A stretch of 64,000 nucleotides of DNA from Hyphomicrobium_A sp963782555 (GCA_963782555.1 CAWAKB010000003.1:186001-250000); one strand, 5' to 3'. Counted from the stretch's first letter, positions 45,253 through 54,802 are shown. The notes: generated from the letters alone by a model not told the origin. Made by a program: numbers and translations.

Positions 45253-47484
45253 TCACAAAAAGCTGTAGGGGTCGATGTCGACGGTGAGGCGCAGGTCGCC
45301 CTTCAAGGGCGGCATCGCGCCCAGCCACGCGCGCAAATAGGCCTGCACGTCGATCTCGCGCGGGGCTTTCACCAAGAGCCGCCAGCGATGGCGCCCGCGG
45401 ATCACGGCGAGCGGCGCCTCCGCCGGCCCCAGAATCTCGATTCGCTCGGCGGGTGGGGCGCGATGGGCAATGTCGCGGGCGACGAGATGCGCCGTCTCCT
45501 TGTCGCGCGCCGAGACGATGAGAGCTGCGAGCCGGCCGAACGGCGGCAGCAGACCCGAGCGGCGCACGGCGATCTCGCGCTCCAAGAATGCCTCGCGGTC
45601 GCCGGAGAGGATCGCCGCCATCACCGGATGCTCGGGCGCGTAGGTCTGCACGTAGCCGCGGCCCTCGGCCAGCGCACGGCCCGCACGGCCCGTCACCTGA
45701 TGCAGAAGCTGGAAGGTGCGCTCGCCCGCGCGCGGGTCGGCGCCCATGGCTAGCCCTAAGTCGCCGTCGACGATACCGACGGTTGCCAGGTAGGGAAAGT
45801 GGTGGCCCTTCGCCACCATCTGCGTGCCGATGACGATGTCGATGCCGCCCGCTTCGATGTCGCGGATGATCTGGCGCATCTCCACGATGCCGGGGACGAG
45901 GTCGGAGGACAGAAGCGCCAACCGCGCCTCGGGAAAGCGCTCGGCCACCTCCTCGGCAACGCGCTCGACCCCCGGCCCGCAAGCAACGAGCGAGCCCGCC
46001 TCTCCGCACTTCGGGCACTTCTCCGGCAGCGGGATCGAGAAACCGCAGTGGTGGCAATGCAGCCGCCCGCGGAAGCGGTGCTCGACCAGCCACGCCGTGC
46101 ACTGCGGACACTCGATGCGGTGGCCGCAGGTGCGGCACAGCGTGAGCGGCGCATAGCCGCGCCGGTTGAGGAACAGCAGCGTCTGCTGCTTGGCTTCCAG
46201 CGTCTTGGCGATGGCCTCGATCAGCAGCGGCGACAGCCACTTGCCCTTATCGGGTGGGTTGCGGCGCAGGTCGATGGCGGTGACCTCGGGCAGCGCCGCG
46301 CCCGAGAAACGCGCCGGCAGCACCACGTGGCGGTAGCGTCCGGTGCGCGCATTCACATGGCTCTCGATCGACGGCGTCGCCGAGGCGAGGATCACCGGGA
46401 AGCCGCCGAGATTGCCGCGCACCACGGCCATGTCGCGCGCCTGGTAGTGCACGCGGTCGTCCTGTTTGAAGCCGGTGTCGTGCTCCTCGTCGACGATGAC
46501 GAGGCCAAGCTCGTTGAAGGGCAGGAACAGCGCCGAGCGCGCGCCGACGACCACGCGCGCCTCGCCCGTCGCCGCCGTGCGCCACACGCGCCCGCGCTCC
46601 GGACCCGACAGCGCCGAGTGCCATTCGACCGGAGCGCAGCCGAAGCGGGCCTGGAAGCGGCGCATGAACTGGTCGGTGAGCGCGATCTCCGGCAGCATGA
46701 TGAGCGCTTGGCTCCCGCGTTGAAGCGTGCGCGCGACGGCCTCGAAATAGACCTCGGTCTTGCCCGAGCCGGTCACGCCGTCGAGCAGCGTCACCGAGAA
46801 ATTCGCCCCGTCGACCGCCGACTGCAGCGCGTGCACGGCGCGCGCCTGCTCGGGACTAAACTCGGTTTCGCGGTGGGCCGGATCGGGCTCGGGCAGGCGC
46901 TTTTCCGGGATTGCGACCTCGACCAGATTGCCGGAAGCGACGAGCCCGTCGACGACGCCGGTGGAGCACTGCGCTTCTGACGCGAGCGCCGATTTCGGCC
47001 GGATGGCGCCGTCGGCTGCAACCTCGAGCGCGCGCGTGCGCGCCGGCGTCATGCGCGGCGGCAGCGGAGCCTCCTCCACCAGCGTCACGCCGAAACGCGG
47101 CTTTGACGGCTCGAAGGCTGCGCGCGCGCTCATCATCATGCGCACCACCATGCCGAGGGGCGCGAGCGTATAGCGCGCAATCCATTCGGCGAATTTGAGC
47201 GAGATGACGGGGAGCGGCGGCACGTCGAGACGCTCGACGACCGTCTTCATTTTCTTGGGGTCGATGGGCTTGCCGGCTTCGCCCACCGGCGCATCCCAGA
47301 CGACGCCGATGCGCGTCTGCGGACCGAACGGCACCACCACGAAGCAGCCGGGCTCCAGCTCCAGCCCATCCGGCACCAGATAGTCGTAGCTCTGGTCGAG
47401 CGCGACCGTGAGCACCACGGGCGCCTGCACCCGCGCCACCTGCGGCTCCAACTGGTCGAGCAGACTGTCCGAGCGAACGCTCAA
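45253..47484 (-). CDS. priA: Primosomal replication restart helicase PriA
   Basis: 743 residues. N-terminal 3'-binding and winged-helix region, then a superfamily 2 helicase core with Walker A in VTGSGKTEVYFEA and Walker B DEEHDTGFK. Two zinc sites are inserted in the second lobe (CRTCGHRIECPQC, CHHCGF, CPKCG), with GRAGRALAEGRGYVQTY beyond them. It recognises stalled or D-loop forks and reloads DnaB via PriB/DnaT-like partners. All motifs are intact. Confidence 0.97.
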   Translation of the reverse strand: MSVRSDSLLDQLEPQVARVQAPVVLTVALDQSYDYLVPDGLELEPGCFVVVPFGPQTRIGVVWDAPVGEAGKPIDPKKMKTVVERLDVPPLPVISLKFAEWIARYTLAPLGMVVRMMMSARAAFEPSKPRFGVTLVEEAPLPPRMTPARTRALEVAADGAIRPKSALASEAQCSTGVVDGLVASGNLVEVAIPEKRLPEPDPAHRETEFSPEQARAVHALQSAVDGANFSVTLLDGVTGSGKTEVYFEAVARTLQRGSQALIMLPEIALTDQFMRRFQARFGCAPVEWHSALSGPERGRVWRTAATGEARVVVGARSALFLPFNELGLVIVDEEHDTGFKQDDRVHYQARDMAVVRGNLGGFPVILASATPSIESHVNARTGRYRHVVLPARFSGAALPEVTAIDLRRNPPDKGKWLSPLLIEAIAKTLEAKQQTLLFLNRRGYAPLTLCRTCGHRIECPQCTAWLVEHRFRGRLHCHHCGFSIPLPEKCPKCGEAGSLVACGPGVERVAEEVAERFPEARLALLSSDLVPGIVEMRQIIRDIEAGGIDIVIGTQMVAKGHHFPYLATVGIVDGDLGLAMGADPRAGERTFQLLHQVTGRAGRALAEGRGYVQTYAPEHPVMAAILSGDREAFLEREIAVRRSGLLPPFGRLAALIVSARDKETAHLVARDIAHRAPPAERIEILGPAEAPLAVIRGRHRWRLLVKAPREIDVQAYLRAWLGAMPPLKGDLRLTVDIDPYSFL

Positions 47485-47609
47485 TCAACCTCCTCCAGCG
47501 ATTCGGGCTCTTGAGCTTAAGGAAACGCTGCGGCGCTGTAAGGGCGGCGCCGCCTGGGAATCCGCCTTCGCGCTTCCTAGATGCTCCGACGCAGGCAGGG
47601 GGGAGAGGT

Positions 47610-47990
47610 ATGCCCTATCTAGAGCTCAACAAGCAGAACGTCGTCGCCTTTTACGATCTCATGTTCAACCAGTGTCGGCCAGCCGAGGCCATCGAAAAGT
47701 ACGCGGGCGACACATACATCCAGCACAATCCCGGTGTCGCCGACGGCAAGGACGGCTTCATCGTCTATTTCGAGGACGCCGCCCGCCGCTACCCGGGAAA
47801 ACGCGTGGAGATCAAGCGCGAGCTCGCAGACGGCGACCTCGTCCTGCATTGTCGCCAGCACTGGCCGGGCGATCACGTGTGGGCCGGAATCGACATCTTC
47901 CGTCTCTATGAGAAGGGTCAGATTGTCGAGCGTTGGGACGTTTTGCACATCGTTCCAGGAGAGGCCAAGAACCCGAACGGCATGTTCTAA
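47610..47990 (+). CDS. SnoaL/NTF2-like protein
   Basis: 126 residues from the ATG at 47610, which has a strong GGGGGGAGAGG ribosome site. It shows the pattern of bacterial SnoaL-like polyketide-cyclase-fold proteins: NVVAFYDLMFNQCRPAEAIE, YIQHNPGVADGKDGFI, GDLVLHCRQHW and IDIFRLYEKGQIVERWDVLH. These small alpha+beta barrels bind or isomerise hydrophobic small molecules, but most have no known substrate. It is divergent from priA and otherwise unlinked. Confidence 0.85.
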   Translation: MPYLELNKQNVVAFYDLMFNQCRPAEAIEKYAGDTYIQHNPGVADGKDGFIVYFEDAARRYPGKRVEIKRELADGDLVLHCRQHWPGDHVWAGIDIFRLYEKGQIVERWDVLHIVPGEAKNPNGMF

Positions 47991-48045
47991 AGGCCGGCTT
48001 CCGAGAACTCGCCTTTGTGCGCAAGGCTTGGTTGGTGAGCCGACT

Positions 48046-48420
48046 TTAGCCTGGGATTTCCGCGATGATTTTTTGAATGAGACGCTGCTGTTCTGCTTGG
48101 TCGTTTTGGCTATTCTCAACCTCTGCGGCAAGGTCGGCCAACGGCATTTCGCCTGCATCAATTCCTTCTTCTTCAAGATAGTCGGTCATCAACCGGCTAG
48201 CTATCCGCTTCGTCCCATCGATGAACGCATGGTCCTTTATAGTGAAATAAAAAAGATGTGCTGCTCGATCCTTCGCGGTTGGGTAGAGCGGCTGGCCATC
48301 GAATGTCTGTTTGATGTTGCCAAGTATGGCTTCAAGTGCATCCCCATTCTCAACGCCGAAGAGGTCCGAGGCTCTACCCTGGGCAGCTTCTTGCTGTCTT
48401 AGAGCGTCTACCGCGTCCAT
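48046..48420 (-). CDS. Truncated Fic-domain protein with altered active-site motif
   Basis: 124 residues, lacking an N-terminal partner domain. It parallels the Fic part of the gene just upstream: DLFGVENGDALEAILGNIKQ against DLFGTDRGDGLASIVGNLSQ, and RAAHLFYFTIKDH against RAAHLLYFVIKNH. The Fic motif HPFxxGNxR is altered to HAFIDGTKR (Pro to Ala, Asn to Thr), so AMP transfer may be lost. It starts seven bases after the upstream stop, and base composition is lower in G+C than the flanking genes. It could be a decayed duplicate, or a helper of the full-length neighbour. Confidence 0.7.
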   Translation of the reverse strand: MDAVDALRQQEAAQGRASDLFGVENGDALEAILGNIKQTFDGQPLYPTAKDRAAHLFYFTIKDHAFIDGTKRIASRLMTDYLEEEGIDAGEMPLADLAAEVENSQNDQAEQQRLIQKIIAEIPG

Positions 48421-48427
48421 GGCCTAG

Positions 48428-49435
48428 TCACGCGTCATGCGTCGCGTGGCTACTATGTCCGTGCGCCTCTTTCATCAGGCTAATTGTCAGTCGGACGACA
48501 ATATCTTTGTGCTTTGGGTCACTCTCAGCAATGAGCAGAGCGAGAGCCACGAGGCCAAACTCATCAATTAGAGGTCGATTGTTCTTGTTCAGGTAGTGAA
48601 CGAACAGAAAGCTGCCGATGCGTTTGTTCCCGTCTAAGAATGGGTGGTTCTTGATTACAAAGTACAAGAGATGAGCGGCTCGGCTCTCGACGTTTGGGTA
48701 GACCGGATGCCCTCCCCACGTCTGAGAAAGATTGCCAACTATGCTAGCTAGTCCGTCCCCTCTGTCCGTGCCGAAGAGATCGGTCGCTTGCCCCTTTTCC
48801 AGTAGTGTCTTCTTGAACTGGTCGACGAGTTTTGTGGCTTGTCGAAGAGTGAGCCGTGCCATCCGTTTTGATGGCTCACTGGATGGCGGTGGCAGTATAT
48901 TTTCATCGTACTGCAGTAGAACGCGCCAAGATTTGGCGTATCTTTCGATTAGATTAAGGGTCTCCGCAGCATCTATTTCTTCGTCACCTGCGACATCCCT
49001 GGCCAACAGCTCTATATGCTTAAGTCCAGAGATGACTTGCTGGGCCTCATCGGCCCTCTTGCGATAGTCCCGAACTAGATAATCTTTAAGAATACGTGTA
49101 GCCCAGCGTCTGAACTCAACGCCACGCTGTGATTTGACCCGGTAACCGACGGATATAATTACGTCGAGACTGTAAGTCGGTTCGGGGCGCCCGCCTTCCG
49201 AAGAGGTTACAGGCAAAAAATGCCTGTAACTGTCGTCGTCCGCCACCTCACCCTCTCGGAACGTATTGCGAACATGCTTGCGAATAACGGAGATGTCACG
49301 ACCAAACAGCTCAGCCATCTGGGCAGCCGTCAGCCAGACTGTCTCGCTCTCGATCTTAACGTCTATTTTGGCGCCTTCATCGGGAGCGATGTAGATCTCA
49401 TGCGTCCCACCAGCCGGCACAAGCTTCGTAGCCAT
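48428..49435 (-). CDS. RhuM-family protein with C-terminal Fic domain
   Basis: 335 residues. The N-terminal half is the RhuM/virulence-protein domain (VWLTAAQMAELFGRDISVIR, YSLDVIISVGYRVKSQRGVE, FRRWATRILKDYL). The C-terminal half is a Fic domain with the intact motif HPFLDGNKR, expected to transfer AMP or a related group to a target protein. RhuM genes travel on genomic islands and beside restriction or toxin systems. Lower G+C and A/T-rich codons here suggest recent acquisition. No antitoxin-like inhibitory helix (S/TxxxE/DG) was noticed in the chain. Confidence 0.88.
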   Translation of the reverse strand: MATKLVPAGGTHEIYIAPDEGAKIDVKIESETVWLTAAQMAELFGRDISVIRKHVRNTFREGEVADDDSYRHFLPVTSSEGGRPEPTYSLDVIISVGYRVKSQRGVEFRRWATRILKDYLVRDYRKRADEAQQVISGLKHIELLARDVAGDEEIDAAETLNLIERYAKSWRVLLQYDENILPPPSSEPSKRMARLTLRQATKLVDQFKKTLLEKGQATDLFGTDRGDGLASIVGNLSQTWGGHPVYPNVESRAAHLLYFVIKNHPFLDGNKRIGSFLFVHYLNKNNRPLIDEFGLVALALLIAESDPKHKDIVVRLTISLMKEAHGHSSHATHDA

Positions 49436-49636
49436 ACCAACCTCCCGTGTCAGACTAACATATGAGCCAATAACACTTTCCGTCAGAGATCTGCCTAAGA
49501 CGCCTTAGATGTCCGCACACAGGCAAGGCGGCCCTCCACCGGCCGCCAGATGCCACGGATTAACCGGGAAAGAGCCGCTGCTCACTAAGGTGGGCCCACC
49601 AAATTTCCACGGACACCTCGCCCCCAGGATCGCGCA

Positions 49637-50596
49637 ATGGAATATAAGGACTACTACAAGATCCTCGGCGTCGAGCGAAGCGCCACCCAGGATGAGATCA
49701 AGCGCGCCTACCGCAAGCAGGCGCGCGCCTTCCATCCCGACGTCAATAAAGAAGCCGGGGCGGAGGCCAAGTTCAAGGACGCGGGCGAGGCCTACGAGGT
49801 CCTCAAAGATCCCGAGAAGCGCGCCGCCTATGACGAGCTGGGCGCGAACTGGCAGCAGGGCCAGCAGTTCCGCCCGCCGCCCAACTGGGACGCCGGCTTC
49901 GAGTTCTCCGGCGGCGGCTACACCAACGCGGACGCCTCGCAGTTCTCAGACTTCTTCGAGGAGCTGTTCGGCGGCATGCGCGGTGGACGCGGCGGCGGCG
50001 CTGGCTTCGGGGCCCATCGCGAGTTCCACGCCCAGGGCCAGGACCACCACGCCAAGATCGAGATCGACCTGCGCGACGCCTACTCCGGCGCCAAGCGCGC
50101 GATCACGCTGCGCATGCCCGAGGTCGATGCCGAGGGCCACGTCACCGTGAAGAACCGCACGCTCAACGTCACCATCCCCAAGGGCATCCACGAGGGCCAA
50201 CACATCCGTCTCGCCGGACAAGGCGCACCTGGGATGGGCAAGGGGCCGGCCGGTGATCTCTATTTGGAGGTGCGCTTTGCGCCCGATCCGATTTATCGCG
50301 TCGAGGGCAAGGACATCACGATCGACTTGCCCCTCGCTCCGTGGGAGGCAGCGCTCGGCGCCTCCGTCAAGGTGCCGACGCCCGAGGGCCCGGTGATGCT
50401 CAAGATCCCGCCGAATTCCACGAAGGGCCGCACCATGCGCCTGAAAGGCCGCGGGCTCCCCGGCTCGCCGCCGGGCGACATGCACGCGGTCTTGAAGATC
50501 GTGCTGCCGCCGGCCGACACCGACAAGGCCAAGGAGGTCTATAAAGAGATGGAGCGCGAGCTGCCCTTCAACCCGCGCACCGGATTGGGAGTTTAA
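49637..50596 (+). CDS. cbpA: DnaJ-class chaperone CbpA
   Basis: 319 residues. J-domain (1-70) with HPD in FHPDVNKEAG, a Gly/Phe-rich linker (about 95-130) and two C-terminal substrate-binding beta domains (TLNVTIPKGIHEGQHIRLAG, LPLAPWEAALGASVKVPTP). It has no zinc-finger insert, which separates it from DnaJ. It stimulates DnaK. It is followed after three bases by a CbpM-like modulator, the classical pair. Confidence 0.95.
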   Translation: MEYKDYYKILGVERSATQDEIKRAYRKQARAFHPDVNKEAGAEAKFKDAGEAYEVLKDPEKRAAYDELGANWQQGQQFRPPPNWDAGFEFSGGGYTNADASQFSDFFEELFGGMRGGRGGGAGFGAHREFHAQGQDHHAKIEIDLRDAYSGAKRAITLRMPEVDAEGHVTVKNRTLNVTIPKGIHEGQHIRLAGQGAPGMGKGPAGDLYLEVRFAPDPIYRVEGKDITIDLPLAPWEAALGASVKVPTPEGPVMLKIPPNSTKGRTMRLKGRGLPGSPPGDMHAVLKIVLPPADTDKAKEVYKEMERELPFNPRTGLGV

Positions 50597-50599
50597 GCG

Positions 50600-50938
50600 A
50601 TGCCCGCCAAGACACCGCAATCGCAGACGGAAGAGATCCTCGAGCAGAGCGCCGAGGTCACGCTGGCGGACCTGACCCGCAGCTGTCGCGTGCATGCCGA
50701 ATGGGTGCTGGAGCTGGTGCAGGAGGGCGTGCTCGAGCCGGTCCAACGCGGCGGCCCGCAGTGGCGCTTTGCGGCGACGAGCGTGGTGCGCGTGAGGAAG
50801 GCGCAACGCCTGCAGCGCGACCTCGGCGTCAACCTGCCGGGCATCGCGCTGGCGCTCGAGCTCTTGGACCGCATCGACGCGCTGGAAGCACGCCTGCGCG
50901 CGAGCGCCGTCCCGCCGCCAGCCGAGGATGCGGAGTAG
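50600..50938 (+). CDS. cbpM: CbpM-like chaperone modulator (MerR-type fold)
   Basis: 112 residues beginning three bases after cbpA. Pattern ADLTRSCRVHAEWVLELVQE, GVLEPVQRGGPQWRFA and RLQRDLGVNLPGIALALELL followed by a coiled-coil end matches CbpM, which binds the CbpA J-domain and blocks its DnaK interaction. The MerR-like helix layout is visible; no effector domain is present. Confidence 0.88.
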   Translation: MPAKTPQSQTEEILEQSAEVTLADLTRSCRVHAEWVLELVQEGVLEPVQRGGPQWRFAATSVVRVRKAQRLQRDLGVNLPGIALALELLDRIDALEARLRASAVPPPAEDAE

Positions 50939-51126
50939 GGCCTTCATACAATTCACGTCCGCGGTCCGTCGCGTACGGCCGCAGAGGGCCCGGACGGGAG
51001 GACGTTAAGACAATGTTAGTCTGTCCAACCATTTGCGCGCATGGCGCCGCCGCCGACGGATCGCGCCGGCGAACCATTTTGCGCGGAGCGCGTTGACCGC
51101 ACGATCTCGCCTGTGGGAGCAACACC

Positions 51127-51972
51127 ATGACCGGCATCAAGTACCGCACTGCCGACGTGGATGGCTTTGGCATCTTTTATCGCGAGGCGGGGTCGCCGGA
51201 TAACCCGAAGCTGCTGCTGCTGCACGGCTTTCCGAGCGCGGGCCACATGTTCCGCGACCTCATTCCGCTCCTTGCCGATCGCTTCCACATCGTCGCTCCC
51301 GACCTACCGGGCTTCGGAAACTCCCAGATGCCGCCCCGCGGCTGCACTTTCGAGCGGATCGCAACGACGGTCGACCGCTTCACCGAGGTCATCGGTTTCG
51401 ATCGCTATGCCGTCTACGTGTTCGATTACGGTGCGCCCACTGGTTTCCGGCTCGCCCTCAAGCGTCCCGAGCGCGTTACCGCAATCGTTTCCCAGAACGG
51501 CAACGCCTATGAGGAAGGTCTGAGCGACGGGTGGAAACCGATCCGGGCTTACTGGGAGGATGCATCCCAGGCCAACCGCGATGCACTGCGCGCCTTTCTC
51601 AAGCCGGAGGCGACGGTCTGGCAATACACGCACGGCGTTCCCGATCCGACAGCGGTCTCTCCTGACGGCTACTCGCTCGACAACTTCTACTTGGCCCGGC
51701 CCGGCGCCGACGAGGTCCAGCTGGATCTGCTCGGCGATTACAAGAGCAACGTCGCGCTCTACCCGACATTCCAGGAGTATTTCCGCACCCGCAAGCCGCC
51801 ATTTCTGGCCGTGTGGGGCAAGAACGATCCATTTTTTCTGCCGGCGGGTGCCGAAGCGTTCAAGCGCGATATCCCAGACGCGGTTGTGCGCTTCTTCGAT
51901 ACCGGGCACTTTGCGCTGGAGACCCACACCGCAGAAATTGCAGCGGCAATCCGCGACTTCTTCAGTCGTTGA
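51127..51972 (+). CDS. Alpha/beta hydrolase with Asp nucleophile (haloalkane dehalogenase/epoxide hydrolase type)
   Basis: 281 residues. Oxyanion region LLLHGFPSAGHMFRDL, then the nucleophile elbow VFDYGAPTGF, which carries Asp where esterases have Ser; the catalytic His is in FDTGHFALETH. Asp at this position is the mark of haloalkane dehalogenases and epoxide hydrolases, here with GAP in place of WGGP. A large cap lies between (about 145-215). No signal peptide, so cytoplasmic. Substrate unknown; it may be a dehalogenase-like or fluoroacetate-dehalogenase-like enzyme. A long bidirectional hairpin follows. Confidence 0.85.
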   Translation: MTGIKYRTADVDGFGIFYREAGSPDNPKLLLLHGFPSAGHMFRDLIPLLADRFHIVAPDLPGFGNSQMPPRGCTFERIATTVDRFTEVIGFDRYAVYVFDYGAPTGFRLALKRPERVTAIVSQNGNAYEEGLSDGWKPIRAYWEDASQANRDALRAFLKPEATVWQYTHGVPDPTAVSPDGYSLDNFYLARPGADEVQLDLLGDYKSNVALYPTFQEYFRTRKPPFLAVWGKNDPFFLPAGAEAFKRDIPDAVVRFFDTGHFALETHTAEIAAAIRDFFSR

Positions 51973-52079
51973 TTTCGTAACTTTACGCTCGCGATCACGC
52001 CGCCCATCGGACTTGGCATTTGCATTGGTTGTCTGATCGTCGACCTGAAGCCCGATCCGCCGGGAGCTGCGCAGCCCGA

Positions 52080-52116
52080 AAGGATCGCCACCCTGATGAC
52101 GCGGGTGGCGATCCTT
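52080..52116. terminator. Bidirectional hairpin between two convergent hydrolase genes
   Basis: Perfect 14-bp stem AAGGATCGCCACCC/GGGTGGCGATCCTT (52080-52093 with 52103-52116) and a 9-base loop. It lies between the forward dehalogenase-like gene and the reverse esterase gene, so it probably ends both transcripts although T-runs are short. Confidence 0.75.
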
Positions 52117-52141
52117 AATACGCTATCGGCTTCTCCAGACG

Positions 52142-53410
52142 TCAACTGTGCCCATAGTGGTGCGGCGGCCAGGGCCACGGCGAGTGCTGGTGCTCCTTGT
52201 GCCTCGTCTCAACGTGCTCCTTAATCCAGCCGATGAGGATGTCGGCGATTTGCAGATTGTTGTTATCCAACATCATCATGTGATCGTTCCCGTGAATGGG
52301 GCCAGGCGAGCCCCGATACAGAGAATTGGGCGCAAGCTGCGGCAACCAGGCGTACTTGATATCGCCTCCCGCGGCGGTGATCTGATCGATCTCCGTCTGG
52401 CAAGTCGCGGCCGGCCGCGGCTCGGTCGAGTAATCGCCATAGACGATCAGGATCGGGATATGCTTGAGGGTATCGATGTCATCGGATGTGAGATTGCCGT
52501 AGCAGCCTGTCTCGATCTGAATGATGCCATCGACTTTGCAGGCTGACGCCGTCGTATAGGGATGGCAGCCCGAATCGGGCTGCAGCGCGGCTTCCGTCGG
52601 GTACGGGCTCGATTCGGAGTGCCCCACCAAGACGGCGCCTCCCAACTTGGTTGCGAGCTTGGCCATGCCGATCGGGGTATTGAAGGGTGCGCTAGCGGTG
52701 GACGGCCAGCAGTTGCCATCGACGCAATTGACGGACGTGGACAACGGCAACGTCGAAAGCAAGTCTGGGATGACCTGATTGTAGAAGCTCAGATTGGCGC
52801 CCGGACCTACCCCCACGGTTTGCATGGGGAAGCGAACACCGGGATTAGGCGTGGTTGTATCTTGGCAAGGCGAGGCCGTGCACGATGTCTCGCCCCAGCG
52901 AAATGCGTTCCACGACAACTGGTCGTTCAGGATCAGGATGTTGGGATTGATGGCACCCGCGACCCCGTCGCGCACCTTCAGGTATTCCGTAGCATCGAAG
53001 CCCGAGCGGGCGCGGCTGACCTGGTCGGCCAGGTAGGTGTCGAAGCCGCGACGCGTGAAGTACTCGTCCCAGCCCATGCGCCCATCCGGCGTGGTCTGCC
53101 ATGACTTCGAGCTCAAGCAACACCCATGCACGAAGACAACCGGCGTGTGCTCTTTGCCTCTTTGCGTCTTCGGCAGCGTATACTGCACGTACATTTGGCT
53201 GATCATCGAGAGCCCTGTGCCGACGGGCGGTTCCAGCTCGTGTTGGACTCCATCGATGAAGAAGCTGCCATAGCCCCTGAGAAGCAGATCTCCATTCAAC
53301 TTGAGATCGGAATATTCTTGTGCAGCACCAATTGAAGGCATCAGCGCGAGGGCGAAGAACGCCGCCCCCCACAAGATCCTGTTTTCGCGCTTTGCATTTC
53401 GTAAGCTCAT
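52142..53410 (-). CDS. Secreted alpha/beta hydrolase with His/Pro-rich tail
   Basis: 422 residues with an N-terminal signal peptide (ILWGAAFFALALMPSIGAAQ). Oxyanion-hole region FVHGCCLSSKSWQTTPDG, nucleophile elbow VGHSESSPYP (GxSxS type, Ser catalytic), acid likely in IVYGDYSTE, and His in GPIHGNDHMMMLDN. Several Cys residues in the mature part suggest disulfides. The C terminus HKEHQHSPWPWPPHHYGHS is an unusual His/Pro/Trp-rich tail that could bind metal or cell wall. Likely an extracytoplasmic esterase or lipase; substrate unknown. Confidence 0.82.
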   Translation of the reverse strand: MSLRNAKRENRILWGAAFFALALMPSIGAAQEYSDLKLNGDLLLRGYGSFFIDGVQHELEPPVGTGLSMISQMYVQYTLPKTQRGKEHTPVVFVHGCCLSSKSWQTTPDGRMGWDEYFTRRGFDTYLADQVSRARSGFDATEYLKVRDGVAGAINPNILILNDQLSWNAFRWGETSCTASPCQDTTTPNPGVRFPMQTVGVGPGANLSFYNQVIPDLLSTLPLSTSVNCVDGNCWPSTASAPFNTPIGMAKLATKLGGAVLVGHSESSPYPTEAALQPDSGCHPYTTASACKVDGIIQIETGCYGNLTSDDIDTLKHIPILIVYGDYSTEPRPAATCQTEIDQITAAGGDIKYAWLPQLAPNSLYRGSPGPIHGNDHMMMLDNNNLQIADILIGWIKEHVETRHKEHQHSPWPWPPHHYGHS

Positions 53411-53624
53411 TATGATTTCCTCCGATTTCGCACTAGCGGATCACCAACGTACGCTGGCGCCACACGTCCGCTACGCTGAGGAGGAACTCGCTCGGGCGAT
53501 GCGCGAACTGGAATCGAAGCGCACAATTTCACCATGCAAAAGTCGTTGGTGCACAGCGCGCGAAACGGATGCCGCTTGCCCGAAACATGTCGAAGGGCAC
53601 GTGACTTCCGGATATGCAGGCGAG

Positions 53625-54734
53625 ATGTCAGACGGCGACTTCGAGATCTTCCTCGTGGCCATTCCGGGCCTCGAAGGCCCGCTGTGCGCGGAGACGCGCG
53701 CCCTGGGGTTCAAGGCCAGGACGGTGGCGGGCGGCGTGACGCTCAAGGGCGGGTGGCCGGAGGTGTGGCGGGCGAACCTCGAGATCCGCGGTGCGAGCCG
53801 CGTCATTGCGAGGCTGGGCACGTTCCGGGCCATTCACCTGGCACAACTCGACAAGCGCGCACGCCAATTTGCCTGGGGCGGTGTGCTGCGCCGGGATGTT
53901 CCGTTTCGCGTGGAGGTCTCGTGCAAGAGCTCCAAAATCTATCACTCAGGCGCGGCGGCGCAGCGGATCGAGCGCGCGATCACGGAGGAGCTCGGCGCGC
54001 CGTCCTCTCCCGAGGCCGACGTCTGCATCAAGGCGCGGATTGAGAACAATGTCTGCACCATCGGCGTCGATACGTCGGGCGAGCCCTTGCATAAGCGCGG
54101 CCACAAGCAAGCCATCGCCAAGGCGCCCATGCGGGAGACCATGGCGGCGCTGTTTCTGCGCCAATGCGGATTCGATGGAAAAGAGCCCGTTGTCGATCCC
54201 ATGTGCGGGTCGGGCACGTTCGTCATCGAAGCGGCCGAGATCGCCGCTGGGCTTAGGCCGGGCCGCTCACGCCATTTTGCCTTCGAGCAGCTTGCGACCT
54301 TCGACCCTGCAGCCTGGGAGCAAATGCGGGGCGCGCAGAGCGTCGCCCCCCCGAGTGCCCGGTTCTTTGGCAGCGATCACGACGCAGGCGCAATCCGCAT
54401 GAGCCGCGCCAATGCGGAGCGCGCGGGCGTCGCCGGCATCACCGAGTTCCAGGAGTGCGCGATCGAGGACATCGCGCCGCCGAAGGGACCGCCCGGCCTC
54501 GTCATCATCAACCCGCCTTACGGCGACCGCATTGGCGCCAAGGCGCAGCTCAGGTCGCTCTACCGCACGCTCGGGCACACGCTCCTGACCCGGTTCTCGG
54601 GCTGGCGCGTGGGGCTCATTACCAATGAGACTAAGCTCGCCGAGGTGACCGGCCTGCCGTTCGCGCTGACGGCCGAGCCGGTGTTGCACGGTGGTCTGCG
54701 CGTGACCTTGTTCCGAACCGCCCCGCTGCCGTAG
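53625..54734 (+). CDS. THUMP-domain class I SAM-dependent RNA methyltransferase
   Basis: 369 residues from the ATG at 53625, which gives the family N terminus (DFEIFLVAIPGLEGPLCAET). The frame is open for another 324 bp upstream but without similarity. A THUMP RNA-binding region spans about 50-150. The methyltransferase domain has PVVDPMCGSGTFVIEAAEIA (SAM motif I) and INPPYGDRIG (NPPY motif for N6/N2 base methylation). This is the RlmL/YpsC-like group that methylates 23S rRNA guanine. It is divergent from the secreted hydrolase. Confidence 0.9.
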   Translation: MSDGDFEIFLVAIPGLEGPLCAETRALGFKARTVAGGVTLKGGWPEVWRANLEIRGASRVIARLGTFRAIHLAQLDKRARQFAWGGVLRRDVPFRVEVSCKSSKIYHSGAAAQRIERAITEELGAPSSPEADVCIKARIENNVCTIGVDTSGEPLHKRGHKQAIAKAPMRETMAALFLRQCGFDGKEPVVDPMCGSGTFVIEAAEIAAGLRPGRSRHFAFEQLATFDPAAWEQMRGAQSVAPPSARFFGSDHDAGAIRMSRANAERAGVAGITEFQECAIEDIAPPKGPPGLVIINPPYGDRIGAKAQLRSLYRTLGHTLLTRFSGWRVGLITNETKLAEVTGLPFALTAEPVLHGGLRVTLFRTAPLP

Positions 54735-54802
54735 TCACCTTTTCCGGAGCTTGTTGGAACGCTCGGAGAGGGTGGCGCTCTCCGGCCGGCCGGTGCGTGC
54801 GT

